Shown: one piece after another, positions 1 through 9,565 of the stretch
Position numbering within the stretch: position 1 is the first letter of the stretch
Layout of the letters: the number at the start of each line of letters is the position of its first letter
Source of the DNA: Aquabacterium soli
GTDB taxonomy: Bacteria; Pseudomonadota; Gammaproteobacteria; Burkholderiales; Burkholderiaceae_C
NCBI RefSeq assembly: GCF_003933735.1
Contig: NZ_RSED01000001.1
Coordinates: forward strand, 310,001-374,000
Direction: 5' to 3'
Length of the DNA: 64,000 nt
The notes under the pieces: model-generated
What the model saw: the letters and a program-made list of their open reading frames with translations, nothing else
Told to the model about the DNA's origin: nothing
The model's database searches: none
Translations under genes and position numbers: made by a program

Positions 1-2
1 TG

Positions 3-80
3 GGCGGCTCACCGGATTCGGGCTACCTGGCCGCGGGTGCGCCCCGCACGCTGGGCGTGAGCGCCAGCGTCGATTTCTAA
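3..80 (+). CDS. C-terminal end of a TonB-dependent outer-membrane receptor (5' truncated by window)
   Basis: Only the last 25 codons are present, ending in TAA at 78-80. The residues GAPRTLGVSASVDF form the last beta strand and terminal aromatic residue that the BAM machinery recognises in TonB-dependent siderophore receptors. The complete receptor at 20622-22793 ends very similarly (GAPRTLMLSAAIDF), which supports the assignment. The plug, TonB box and start lie outside the window, so the ligand cannot be judged. A short GC-rich inverted repeat (GCGCC/GGCGC, about 93-107) follows the stop but lacks a T-run. Confidence 0.75.
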   Translation, partial: GGSPDSGYLAAGAPRTLGVSASVDF

Positions 81-183
81 GCAAGCTGACGTCGCGCCGC
101 CCTGGCGCGGCACACCACACGGCCCCTGCCGACCGCAACCCTGTTCGCGTGTCATCAGGGGCCGTGGCGTTAAGCTTGCGCAC

Positions 184-654
184 ATGCGTTTCGAACACCT
201 GATTGAAATCAATGCCCCGGCGACAGCCCTGGGCGCGATGGCCCCGCTGTTCACCCGGGAGCAACTGTGGCGCGGCCTGATGCAGCGCGTGCAGACCCCA
301 CAGCGTTTCCCGATGGGCCCCGAGCGTTGTGAGTGGCGTGAAACTGAGCCCGGCGTGTTCCAGCGCTCGGTGCATTTCGGTCCGCACGTGCTGCGCGATG
401 AGGTGGAGACCACGCCGATGGAGCGCATCCGTTTCACCCCGGAGCCGCATGGCGATACCGCGCCCGTGCGCTTGAGCATCGACATCGAAGAGCCGACGCC
501 CGGCCGCATGGTGCTGCGCTTCACCTATGAAACGCTGGGCGAGCCCAGTGCCGAAGAGAAGTACTACGCCGAGTACCGGCACAACGCCTGGCTGCACAAC
601 GACCGCGACATGGTGCGCACCTTGCGACAGTGGCTCAGCGAAGAAGGCCTGTGA
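184..654 (+). CDS. SRPBCC-family protein (DUF1857 / AtaL-like)
   Basis: A 156-residue cytoplasmic protein without signal peptide or membrane segment. Its length and the pattern MRFEHLIEINAP near the N-terminus fit the DUF1857/AtaL branch of the SRPBCC (START-like) superfamily, which binds hydrophobic ligands in a helix-grip cavity. An acidic strand region follows (residues about 95-110, SIDIEEPTPG), and the C-terminal helix has the usual YRHNAWLHNDRDMVRTL sequence. No catalytic residues can be claimed; family members are mostly uncharacterised. There is no good Shine-Dalgarno sequence before the ATG, so the start rests on domain length. It stands alone between a receptor and a kinase on the other strand. 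Confidence 0.7.
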   Translation: MRFEHLIEINAPATALGAMAPLFTREQLWRGLMQRVQTPQRFPMGPERCEWRETEPGVFQRSVHFGPHVLRDEVETTPMERIRFTPEPHGDTAPVRLSIDIEEPTPGRMVLRFTYETLGEPSAEEKYYAEYRHNAWLHNDRDMVRTLRQWLSEEGL

Positions 655-808
655 CGCTGGCCGCAGCCATCAGCCCCGTTTGAGCGGGTTGGCGGGCAGC
701 GTGCGCTGGCGCCAGAAAATGGTCCAGCACGATCAGGCCGAGCACGGCCACCAGCAGGCGCCAGCGAAAGGCGCGCCGCGTGTGCGCCGTGGGAGGTTTC
801 GTCACCAT
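635..808 (-). CDS. Possible small membrane or exported protein (57 residues)
   Basis: This small reading frame has a good ribosome site (AGGAG about 7 bases before the ATG at 806-808). It encodes a basic N-terminus (RRAFRWR) followed by one hydrophobic segment, LLVAVLGLIVLDHF, and an AHAA sequence that could be a signal-peptidase site. Its 3' end overlaps the last 20 bases of the convergent SRPBCC gene. No family is recognised. The topology and ribosome site are the only support, so it may be a chance frame. Confidence 0.3.
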   Translation of the reverse strand: MVTKPPTAHTRRAFRWRLLVAVLGLIVLDHFLAPAHAARQPAQTGLMAAASVTGLLR

Positions 809-910
809 GGACGTCTCCTGGGGTGAGGAGTTGGCCGGGCGTGGTCTTGGCCACCACCTCGTGAACTATTCACATATGGTTGAGGGTAGACCCTGCGCCA
901 GCAATCAGGG

Positions 911-2764
911 CTAACCCATGGGTGGGGTGGCCGCTGGCAGGCGCAGCGTGAAGCACGACCCCATCCCCTCGCGCGTGTCGACCGTGACTTCGCCGCGCAT
1001 GCGCTCGACCAATAGCTTGACGATGTACAGGCCCAGCCCCGTGCCTTCGATGTAATGCGCCGATGACACCACGCGCTTGAAGGGCTGGAACAGCTGGCCG
1101 GCATCTTCGGGCGTCATGCCGATGCCGTTGTCGGCGATGTCGATGACGACTTCGTCGCCCTCCAGCCTGCCGTCGATCGTCACCTGTCCGCCAGGCCGGT
1201 TGTACTTGCAGCCGTTGGACAGCAGGTTCATGAACACCTGCTGCAGGCGCTGAGGATCGGCCCGCGCGCGCAGGGGCTTGTCCGGCAGCCGGTCGATGAA
1301 GGTGACCTGGTAGCGCGTGGCGACCCCGTCGAGCAGCGCCAGGCTGCCTTCCAGCATCGGCCCGATCTCCACGGCCTGCAGGTTCATGCGGACCTCGCCG
1401 GCCTCCACCTTGGTGAGGTCCAGCACGTCTTCGACCAGGGCCAGCAGTTGTTGCCCGGCACTGAGGATCCACTGCACTTGCTGGGTTTGGCTGTCGGTGA
1501 GCGTGCGGCTGGTGTCCAGGTGCAGCAGTTGCGCGAAGCCCAGGATGGCGTTGAGCGGCGTGCGCAACTCGTGGCTCAGGCGTGACAGGAACATCCGCTG
1601 GGACTCGGCCACCTGCCTGGCGGCATCGCGCTGAGCGGCCAGATCGCTCTGGGCCTGCTCGGCGGTGACGTCGCGCACCACGCCCACCAGGCGGCTGCCT
1701 GCGGCGGCACTGCTGTGGTCCATCCGGCCTGTGGTTTCCAGCAGGCGGGCGACGCCGTCGGCGCCGTGCGTGAGGTGGCGCTTCTTCAGAACCGCCCCAT
1801 GGTTCAGCGAGTCGTTCATGCCCTGGCGCAGATGGTCCCGGTCCTGTTCGTCGATCATGTCCCGCACCTGGGGGCGGGGCATGGTGACGCCCTGGTCACC
1901 CATGCCATAGAGGGCCGAGGCCCGGCCGTCCATGTGGATCAGGTCGCGGGCGATGTCCACCTCGAACAGGCCGACCTCGGAGGCTGCGGCGGCCAGGGCC
2001 CAGCGATCATTGGCCTCTGCGAGGGCCCGCTGGTGCGCCGTCTGGCGGCTCAGGGAGCGGCGCATCACGGCCACGCTGAGCAGTGACAGCAACACAGCCG
2101 ACAGCAGGATCGAGCCGACCAGCAGGGACTCCGTCAGGCGAGAGGCCGTGGCCAGGCTGGCGCTGAACTGCTTTTCCATGAAGGTGAGCTGATCGTTGAT
2201 GTCACGCAATTGCCGCAGGGCGGGGGTCAGGGCCCCAGGAGCATCGCCTCGCTCGACCTGCAGGCGCAATTGGCGTGCCGATTCACGCATTCGGTCGATC
2301 AGCGCGTCGCCTTCCACCCAGGCGTTCAGGGCATCTCGGAACATCGGCTGGTCGCCCAGCCGGCGAAACAGCGACACCATGCCATCGATGTCGTCAGGGT
2401 GGACGCCCCCTTGGATGAAGCCGGCGCGGATGCGCGCCATGTCCGGATCGGGGCGCTCCATTTCCTGGCGCGCCTGGCGATCACCCAAGGGCACGGCCAG
2501 GGCTTCCTCGTAGCGTGCAAAGTGAATGGGCTCGCGGCTCTGGGCATAGTCCAGCAGGTGCAGGAAGGCCTCGTGGCGTGCCTTGGACCACAGGCTCTCG
2601 CCACTCACGTAGGCCCGCACGGCGGCCAGCACGTTCACGCTGGTCACGGCCAGCAAGGCGACCAGGCATACCACCGCCAGGGAGGGTGCCAGCAGGCCCA
2701 GGTACAGGCGCCACGGACGAGGCGCAGGGGTCGAGGGTGCCTGCGCGTCGCGAAGCCCTTGCAT
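911..2764 (-). CDS. Membrane-bound PAS sensor histidine kinase
   Basis: A 617-residue inner-membrane kinase. The first membrane helix lies at residues 19-47 and the second at about 214-234, enclosing a periplasmic sensor region of about 165 residues that resembles no domain I can name. A PAS-like segment follows (about 252-370, ending VGVVRDVTAEQ). The dimerisation/phosphoacceptor domain has SHELRTPLNAI with phosphorylated His398. The ATP-binding domain shows an N box (NLLSNGCKYN), a G1 box (DNGIGM) and a G2 box (GTGLGLYIVK). There is no receiver domain and no adjacent response regulator, so it is an orphan kinase here. It lies 91 bp downstream of thiDE on the same strand. The ATG is preceded by a weak AGGA. 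Confidence 0.85.
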   Translation of the reverse strand: MQGLRDAQAPSTPAPRPWRLYLGLLAPSLAVVCLVALLAVTSVNVLAAVRAYVSGESLWSKARHEAFLHLLDYAQSREPIHFARYEEALAVPLGDRQARQEMERPDPDMARIRAGFIQGGVHPDDIDGMVSLFRRLGDQPMFRDALNAWVEGDALIDRMRESARQLRLQVERGDAPGALTPALRQLRDINDQLTFMEKQFSASLATASRLTESLLVGSILLSAVLLSLLSVAVMRRSLSRQTAHQRALAEANDRWALAAAASEVGLFEVDIARDLIHMDGRASALYGMGDQGVTMPRPQVRDMIDEQDRDHLRQGMNDSLNHGAVLKKRHLTHGADGVARLLETTGRMDHSSAAAGSRLVGVVRDVTAEQAQSDLAAQRDAARQVAESQRMFLSRLSHELRTPLNAILGFAQLLHLDTSRTLTDSQTQQVQWILSAGQQLLALVEDVLDLTKVEAGEVRMNLQAVEIGPMLEGSLALLDGVATRYQVTFIDRLPDKPLRARADPQRLQQVFMNLLSNGCKYNRPGGQVTIDGRLEGDEVVIDIADNGIGMTPEDAGQLFQPFKRVVSSAHYIEGTGLGLYIVKLLVERMRGEVTVDTREGMGSCFTLRLPAATPPMG

Positions 2765-2855
2765 GTTGTCGTGTGATCCTGAGGGGCGGCAAGGCCCGAT
2801 CCGGACAAGCTAACAGAAAGGCCAGCCCTTGAGAAGCCAGCTTTGACGCACAAGT

Positions 2856-4514
2856 TCAGAGAACCGGGTGGGGCAGCGGCGGCCTGGCCGAATAGCCGAG
2901 GGATGGGCCGTCAGGCAAGGCCGTTGCACGGCCATCTGCCACCGCCTGCCCCAACACGGGCACCGTGGCCTGCAGGGCATGCGCATCGGCACCCAGGCCG
3001 CGCACCACGCACAGGGCGGCCGGGCCGCAGGCCGCGAAGCGGCGCAGGTCGGCCGGGGTGAGCAGGCCGCCGATGGCCACGACGGGCACCGGGCTGTGGG
3101 CCACCCACCAGCGCAGGTTGTCCTCGCCTTGCGGGCGCCATGGCATGTCCTTGGTGGTGGTGGGCAGCACGGGGCCGCAGGCGATCAGGCTGGCGCCGCA
3201 GCCGGCCGCGCGGGCCAGTTCCCACAGGCTGTGCGAGCTCAGTCCCAGCATCAGGCGGTGGCGGGAATCCAGCAGTGTGCGGCGGTCGGTGGTGCCCAGG
3301 GCCAGCAGGTCTTCCTGTCCCAGGTGCAGGCCCACGCGGGCGTTGGGCCCACTGCCCGGTGGTGGCAGCGCGGCCAGGGTCTCGCGCCAATGGTCGTTGA
3401 TGAACAGCGCGGCACCGGCCTGTTGGCTGGCGTCGATGGCCTGGTCGAGGTGGGCACGCACGCCCTGTCGTGCCTTGTGGCGCAGTTGCAGGCAGCGCAG
3501 GCCGGCATGCAGGGCCTGGGTGATGCGTTCACCCGTGTCGACGATGCCGTACAGGCCATCGGCGGGCGGCTCGAACGCCTGGAAGAGCGGTGTCTCGTGC
3601 GCGGTACCGTGGAGCAGGCGCCAAGGCAGTTCGCGCCCCAACCCCAGCCAGGGCAGCGGCGCACCGCCGTGCCTGATGCCGTGCGCGAACCCGGGTGTGG
3701 CGATCACAGGGCCCGGGCCTTGGCCTGCCGCGTGGCTGTTCGTCAACGCATGGTGCGTCAGCATCTTGGCCAGCACCAGGGCATCGGCCGGGGTGTGGCC
3801 CAGGGCCAGGGCGGCCGCCGCGCCGGTGGCGAAGGTGCAGCCCGTGCCATGGTGGTGGTGAGTGTCCACCCGGGGGGCGCACAGCCAGCCATGGGCCTGG
3901 TCAGTGTCGATCCAGTCCAGGCAGTGCAGGGTGTCGCCGCCGATCGCGTCGCCACCCGTGATGGCCACGTTCTCCGCGCCCAGCAGGCGCAGGGCGGCGG
4001 CCAGGTCGGGCACCTCGTCACGCGGGCCTTCATGGCTGGGCGGGATGCCCAGCAGGCGACGCGCTTCGGCGCGGTTGGGCGTGAGCAGGGTGGCGCGTGG
4101 CAGCAGGTGGCGCTGGTAGGCGTCGAGCACGGCCTCGCTGGCGAAGGCCGTGCCCCCGGCCGAGGCATTGAGCACCGGGTCCACCACCAGGGCGACGGGG
4201 CGCTCGGGATGGTCGGCCCTCAGGCGGTCCACCCAGCGCGCCACCGCATGCACCAGCTCGGCGCTGCCCAGCAGGCCGGTCTTGATGACGGCCGGTGGCA
4301 TGTCCTGCATCAAGGCGCGCAACTGGGCATCCAGCCAGGCGCTGGTGACGGGCTGCACGGCCTGCACGCCCATGGAGTGCTGGGCCGTCATGGCGGCCAC
4401 CACGGGGCACAGGTGCACGCCCAGGGCGTCGGCGGCGCGCTGGTCGGCGCTCAGGCCCGCGCCGCCGGCCGTGTCCAGTCCGGCGATGCTCCAGAGAATG
4501 GGGGGGCGGCTCAC
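2856..4514 (-). CDS. thiDE: Bifunctional HMP/HMP-P kinase and thiamine-phosphate synthase (ThiD-ThiE fusion)
   Basis: A 552-residue fusion that completes thiamine phosphate synthesis. The ThiD half (about 1-270) phosphorylates hydroxymethylpyrimidine twice. It has the ribokinase-fold N-terminal motif SIAGLDTAGGAG and the anion-hole/catalytic region GTGCTFATG with Cys226. The ThiE half (about 315-510) couples HMP-PP to thiazole phosphate; it shows LQLRHK, HLGQED (397-402), GPVLPTTTK (447-455) and VVAIGG. A GTG start is chosen because it overlaps the thiG stop as GTGA, a coupled junction, and puts the first ThiD strand at residue 5. A longer upstream frame exists but is antisense-like and lies inside thiG. 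It is the last gene of the operon. Confidence 0.88.
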   Translation of the reverse strand: MSRPPILWSIAGLDTAGGAGLSADQRAADALGVHLCPVVAAMTAQHSMGVQAVQPVTSAWLDAQLRALMQDMPPAVIKTGLLGSAELVHAVARWVDRLRADHPERPVALVVDPVLNASAGGTAFASEAVLDAYQRHLLPRATLLTPNRAEARRLLGIPPSHEGPRDEVPDLAAALRLLGAENVAITGGDAIGGDTLHCLDWIDTDQAHGWLCAPRVDTHHHHGTGCTFATGAAAALALGHTPADALVLAKMLTHHALTNSHAAGQGPGPVIATPGFAHGIRHGGAPLPWLGLGRELPWRLLHGTAHETPLFQAFEPPADGLYGIVDTGERITQALHAGLRCLQLRHKARQGVRAHLDQAIDASQQAGAALFINDHWRETLAALPPPGSGPNARVGLHLGQEDLLALGTTDRRTLLDSRHRLMLGLSSHSLWELARAAGCGASLIACGPVLPTTTKDMPWRPQGEDNLRWWVAHSPVPVVAIGGLLTPADLRRFAACGPAALCVVRGLGADAHALQATVPVLGQAVADGRATALPDGPSLGYSARPPLPHPVL

Positions 4515-5344
4515 AGCAGCACGAAGGGCTGGCCGCCCACCGGGGTGGTGGCCACGGCCACGTCGCTGGTGGGCATCAGGCCGGCCTCGAAGCCATGGCG
4601 GCCAGCCTCCACGGCGTGGCGGAAGGCCCGCGCCATGCACACCGGGTCGCGCGCCTGCGACACGGCCGAGTTCAGCAGCACGGCGTCCAGGCCCAGCTCC
4701 ATCGCGGCGGTGGCGTGCGAAGGTGCGCCCAGCCCGGCATCGACGATCAGCGTGGTGCCTGGCAGGCGGGCGCGCAGCGTGCGCAGTGCCCAGGGGTTGA
4801 GCAGGCCCAGGCCCGAGCCGATGGGGGCGGCCCAGGGCATCAGGATGCGGCAGCCGGCATCGACCAGGCGCTGGGCGCTGACCAGGTCATCGGTGCAGTA
4901 GGGCAGCACCTCGAATCCATCGCGGACCAGTTGGCGCGCGGCTTCGACCAGCTCGAAAGGGTCGGGCTGCAGCGTCTGCTCGTCGCCCACCACCTCCAGC
5001 TTGATCCAGTGCGTGCCCAGCAGTTCACGCGCCATGTGGGCCAGGGTGATCGCCTCGTGCGCGCTGCGGCAGCCGGCGGTGTTGGGCAACAGGTGGGCGC
5101 CCTGCGCGCGGGCGGTGTCGCGGATGATCTGCACGAAGCCGTTGTCGCCACTGGCATCGCCATGGCCCGGCACGGCCAGCGTGCGCTTGAGGCCCAGGGT
5201 GAGCACCTGCGCACCCGAGGCCACGATGGCCTGGCGCAGCACCTCGGGCGAGGGGTAGCCCGCGGTGCCGAGCAGGAAGCGGCTGTGCAGTTCGGTGTCG
5301 CCGATGTGCCAGGATGAGGTTTTGGATGTGGTGGCGGCGGTCAT
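4511..5344 (-). CDS. thiG: Thiazole synthase ThiG
   Basis: A 277-residue TIM-barrel enzyme that makes the thiazole phosphate ring from deoxyxylulose phosphate, dehydroglycine and ThiS thiocarboxylate in the cytoplasm. The Schiff-base lysine is Lys115 in HWIKLEVVGDEQTLQPDP. Phosphate-binding and dimer motifs VLPYCTDD, MPWAAPIGSG and VDAGLGAPSHA follow in the normal order. The ATG at 5344 is chosen over one 48 bases upstream because it lies 4 bases after the thiS stop and 8 bases after a GGAGG. That GGAGG is itself part of the codons for the terminal Gly-Gly of ThiS. The stop overlaps the thiDE start. Confidence 0.92.
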   Translation of the reverse strand: MTAATTSKTSSWHIGDTELHSRFLLGTAGYPSPEVLRQAIVASGAQVLTLGLKRTLAVPGHGDASGDNGFVQIIRDTARAQGAHLLPNTAGCRSAHEAITLAHMARELLGTHWIKLEVVGDEQTLQPDPFELVEAARQLVRDGFEVLPYCTDDLVSAQRLVDAGCRILMPWAAPIGSGLGLLNPWALRTLRARLPGTTLIVDAGLGAPSHATAAMELGLDAVLLNSAVSQARDPVCMARAFRHAVEAGRHGFEAGLMPTSDVAVATTPVGGQPFVLL

Positions 5345-5348
5345 GGGG

Positions 5349-5591
5349 TCAGCCTCCGGTGATGGGTGAAAAGCACAGCACGGTGTCGCCATCGCGCAGC
5401 CGGTGCTGCATGCGCTGGCCGCGGGCGACGAAGTGGCCGTTCACGGCGGTGGCCACGCTGTCGTCCGCTTTGCCTTGCGCCGCCAGCAGTTGCTGCACGG
5501 CCTCGGCCAGCGTGCTGTCCGCGGGCAGGCTCAAGGGGCCCTGGTCGGTGCGGATGGTGATCGTGTCGAGGGATGTGGGGGTGTCGGACAT
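5349..5591 (-). CDS. thiS: Sulfur carrier protein ThiS
   Basis: An 80-residue ubiquitin-fold carrier ending in Gly-Gly, the tail that is adenylated and converted to thiocarboxylate to donate sulfur to ThiG. The strand ITIRTDQGPLSLPADSTLAE and the segment VNGHFVARGQ match the family. It has an N-terminal extension of about 10 residues compared with the roughly 66-residue E. coli protein. It sits between thiO and thiG, the usual order in operons using glycine oxidase. Only a weak ribosome site precedes the ATG. Confidence 0.9.
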   Translation of the reverse strand: MSDTPTSLDTITIRTDQGPLSLPADSTLAEAVQQLLAAQGKADDSVATAVNGHFVARGQRMQHRLRDGDTVLCFSPITGG

Positions 5592-5613
5592 GTCGTTGTT
5601 CGTCTCGGTTCGA

Positions 5614-6750
5614 TCACGGCATGGCCGCGGCGATCCCTGGCAAAGCGTGTGTGGGCAGGCGGCCCAGCTTGAGCTGTGTCAGCGCGTCATCCACCAATGA
5701 AGGCGCCAGCAGCCAGCCATGGCGGTACAGGCCGTTGATGCGCAGCAGCCCAGGTGCCATGTCGATGCGCGGGCGGTGGTCGGGCAGGGCCGGGCGCAGG
5801 TTGCGGTCCATGCGCAGGATGCGGGCTTCGGCCAGCGCGGGCATCACGCTGTGCGCGGCGGCCATCAGCTCGACCGCGCTGCGCAACGAAACCGGTGAGC
5901 GGTCTTCGCTCTCGATCTCGCTGGCACCGACCAGCACGGTGTCGCCCCGGCGGGGCACGATGTAGACCCGGTGGCGCGGGTGCAGCAGGCGCACGGGGCG
6001 CTGCAGCCCCAGGCCTGGTGCGTGCAGCCAGACCGTCTCGCCGCGCACGCCGCGCACGGGCAGAGCGGGGCGTGCGCCGATGCCACGCACGTCGATCGCG
6101 AGGTCAGCGCGCCGGGCTTGCCCGTTTGCCAGGCCCAGGGTATGGGCCTCGACGGTGTGCACCGGTTGATCCCAGTGCCACGCCACGCCGGGCGCATCAT
6201 CGTGCAGGGCCTGCAAGGCGCGCACGGTGTCGATGTGGGCTTCGCCGGGCAGCAGCCAGGCATGCAAGGGGCCATTGGCGCCGTGCAGGCTGGGCTCCAG
6301 GCTTCGTAGGAGAGCGCTGTCCAGCACCTGAGGGCTGGGTGCCTGGTGACCTGATGGGTTGCCGCCCTCATCCCGCAGTGGCTTGCTCGCCAGGTGCGCC
6401 AGCACCCGTCGTGCAGCCCCGAGGTCGGCCCCATGGGCCACCATCAGGCTGCCCCGGCGGGCGAAGGGCACGGCGTGCCCCCGTTCGGCCAGCGCACTGG
6501 TGATGCCGGCCCAGCAGGCGATCGACACCCAGCCGCGTGCGGCGATGTCCGCCTCGGCCGTTTCAAGCTCGGCCAGCGGGCTGAGCATGCCCGCCGCCGT
6601 GAAGCCCGCGGCGCCCTGACCGTCGAACAGGGGCTGCGGCCCAGGAGCTGGGTCGAACACGCTGACGCGGTGGCCGTGGTGTGCCAGGGTCCACGCCAGC
6701 AGGCGGCCCAGCAGGCCGGCGCCCGCGATGCCGATGTGCAAGCCACTCAT
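5614..6750 (-). CDS. thiO: Glycine oxidase ThiO (FAD-dependent)
   Basis: A 378-residue FAD oxidoreductase that oxidises glycine to the imine used by ThiG, the aerobic alternative to ThiH. The N-terminal dinucleotide-binding motif is GIAGAGLLGRLLAW, followed by an acidic residue at the end of strand 2 (VSVFDP). The DAAO-type C-terminal region contains GIGARPALPVRGVRGETVWL and a final RINGLYRHGWLLAPSLV segment that covers the flavin. The ATG at 6750 lies 10 bases after the thiC stop and gives the FAD motif at residue 5; longer in-frame starts lie inside thiC. Operon context makes the ThiO assignment firmer than sequence alone. Confidence 0.88.
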   Translation of the reverse strand: MSGLHIGIAGAGLLGRLLAWTLAHHGHRVSVFDPAPGPQPLFDGQGAAGFTAAGMLSPLAELETAEADIAARGWVSIACWAGITSALAERGHAVPFARRGSLMVAHGADLGAARRVLAHLASKPLRDEGGNPSGHQAPSPQVLDSALLRSLEPSLHGANGPLHAWLLPGEAHIDTVRALQALHDDAPGVAWHWDQPVHTVEAHTLGLANGQARRADLAIDVRGIGARPALPVRGVRGETVWLHAPGLGLQRPVRLLHPRHRVYIVPRRGDTVLVGASEIESEDRSPVSLRSAVELMAAAHSVMPALAEARILRMDRNLRPALPDHRPRIDMAPGLLRINGLYRHGWLLAPSLVDDALTQLKLGRLPTHALPGIAAAMP

Positions 6751-6760
6751 GGCGGCTTCG

Positions 6761-8947
<2,187 letters not shown>

Positions 8948-9018
8948 AGTGCACAGTGTATGCGCAAGCCGGGGTGGATGGGAAGCGCCCTGGACGGTGC
9001 CAGGCGCGCGGCTGAAGA

Positions 9019-9219
9019 TCAGCGGGCGACGCGGTCGGTCAGCGAGCGAAAGGACGCGGAGGTTTCGCTGGCCGTGGACGATGTGGATGCTTCGTCCTGG
9101 TCGAAGACCCAGGACAGCACGGTCTGGGCCCAGGAGCGGTCGGTCTGGGAGGCTTGGGATGTGGGGCCCAGCAAGGCCAGAACCAGGGCGAGTGGTGCGA
9201 TGGCGAACAAGGGACGCAT
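9019..9219 (-). CDS. Small exported protein of unknown function
   Basis: A 66-residue protein whose N-terminus MRPLFAIAPLALVLALLG followed by TSQAS looks like a cleavable signal peptide, leaving a mature part of about 40 residues. The mature part is rich in Ser, Thr and Asp and contains SWAQTVLSWVFDQDEAS. I recognise no family. An in-frame ATG 24 bases upstream is possible; neither has a strong ribosome site. It lies between the feo genes and the thiC riboswitch on the same strand, about 70 bases upstream of the aptamer, so read-through into the riboswitch is possible. Confidence 0.5.
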   Translation of the reverse strand: MRPLFAIAPLALVLALLGPTSQASQTDRSWAQTVLSWVFDQDEASTSSTASETSASFRSLTDRVAR

Positions 9220-9312
9220 GGCGGAAACCTGATTTCTGTGCATTGCCCTTTTGGGGCGGTGAATGCAGTGTAGAAAGGGTTTTCCCGATTGCGTATCCCC
9301 AGAAGAAGGGGG

Positions 9313-9543
9313 TCAGGCACCCTTGTTTGTGTGGGTTTGTGTTTTTGCAGATTGCGTGGTGGCCGCACCGCAGCCATGGCATGAACCCGAGCAGCCCGTG
9401 GCCCGGGCCGCGGAAGGAGAGGGCGCACCACCGTCATGGCAGGCCGCCTTGCGCTGGCTGCCAGGCCACCAGCGCCGTGCCAGATAGGCCACAGCGCCCA
9501 GCACGATCAGCCAGGTGATGATGTCTTGCCAGGGCAGGTTCAT
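9313..9543 (-). CDS. FeoB-associated Cys-rich membrane protein
   Basis: A 76-residue protein with one N-terminal membrane helix (WQDIITWLIVLGAVAYLARRWW) and a cytosolic Cys-rich tail including CHDGG and CSGSCHGCG. This architecture matches the small FeoB-associated Cys-rich proteins that commonly follow feoB. They are thought to help iron transfer or assembly of the transporter; their function is not proven. GGAGG lies 5-6 bases before the ATG. The gene begins 22 bases after the feoB stop and is clearly the third gene of the feo operon. Confidence 0.8.
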   Translation of the reverse strand: MNLPWQDIITWLIVLGAVAYLARRWWPGSQRKAACHDGGAPSPSAARATGCSGSCHGCGAATTQSAKTQTHTNKGA

Positions 9544-9565
9544 GACAACCTCCGGTCAATGGGCG

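Noticed and set aside
2868..4901. Long plus-strand frame opposite thiDE and thiG
   Set aside because: The thi genes have catalytic motifs and operon structure; this frame is Gly/Gln/Arg/Ala-rich with no recognisable domain.
5345..5392. Upstream start for thiG inside thiS
   Set aside because: The chosen ATG has a GGAGG at ideal spacing and directly follows the thiS stop; the upstream residues are not family-like.
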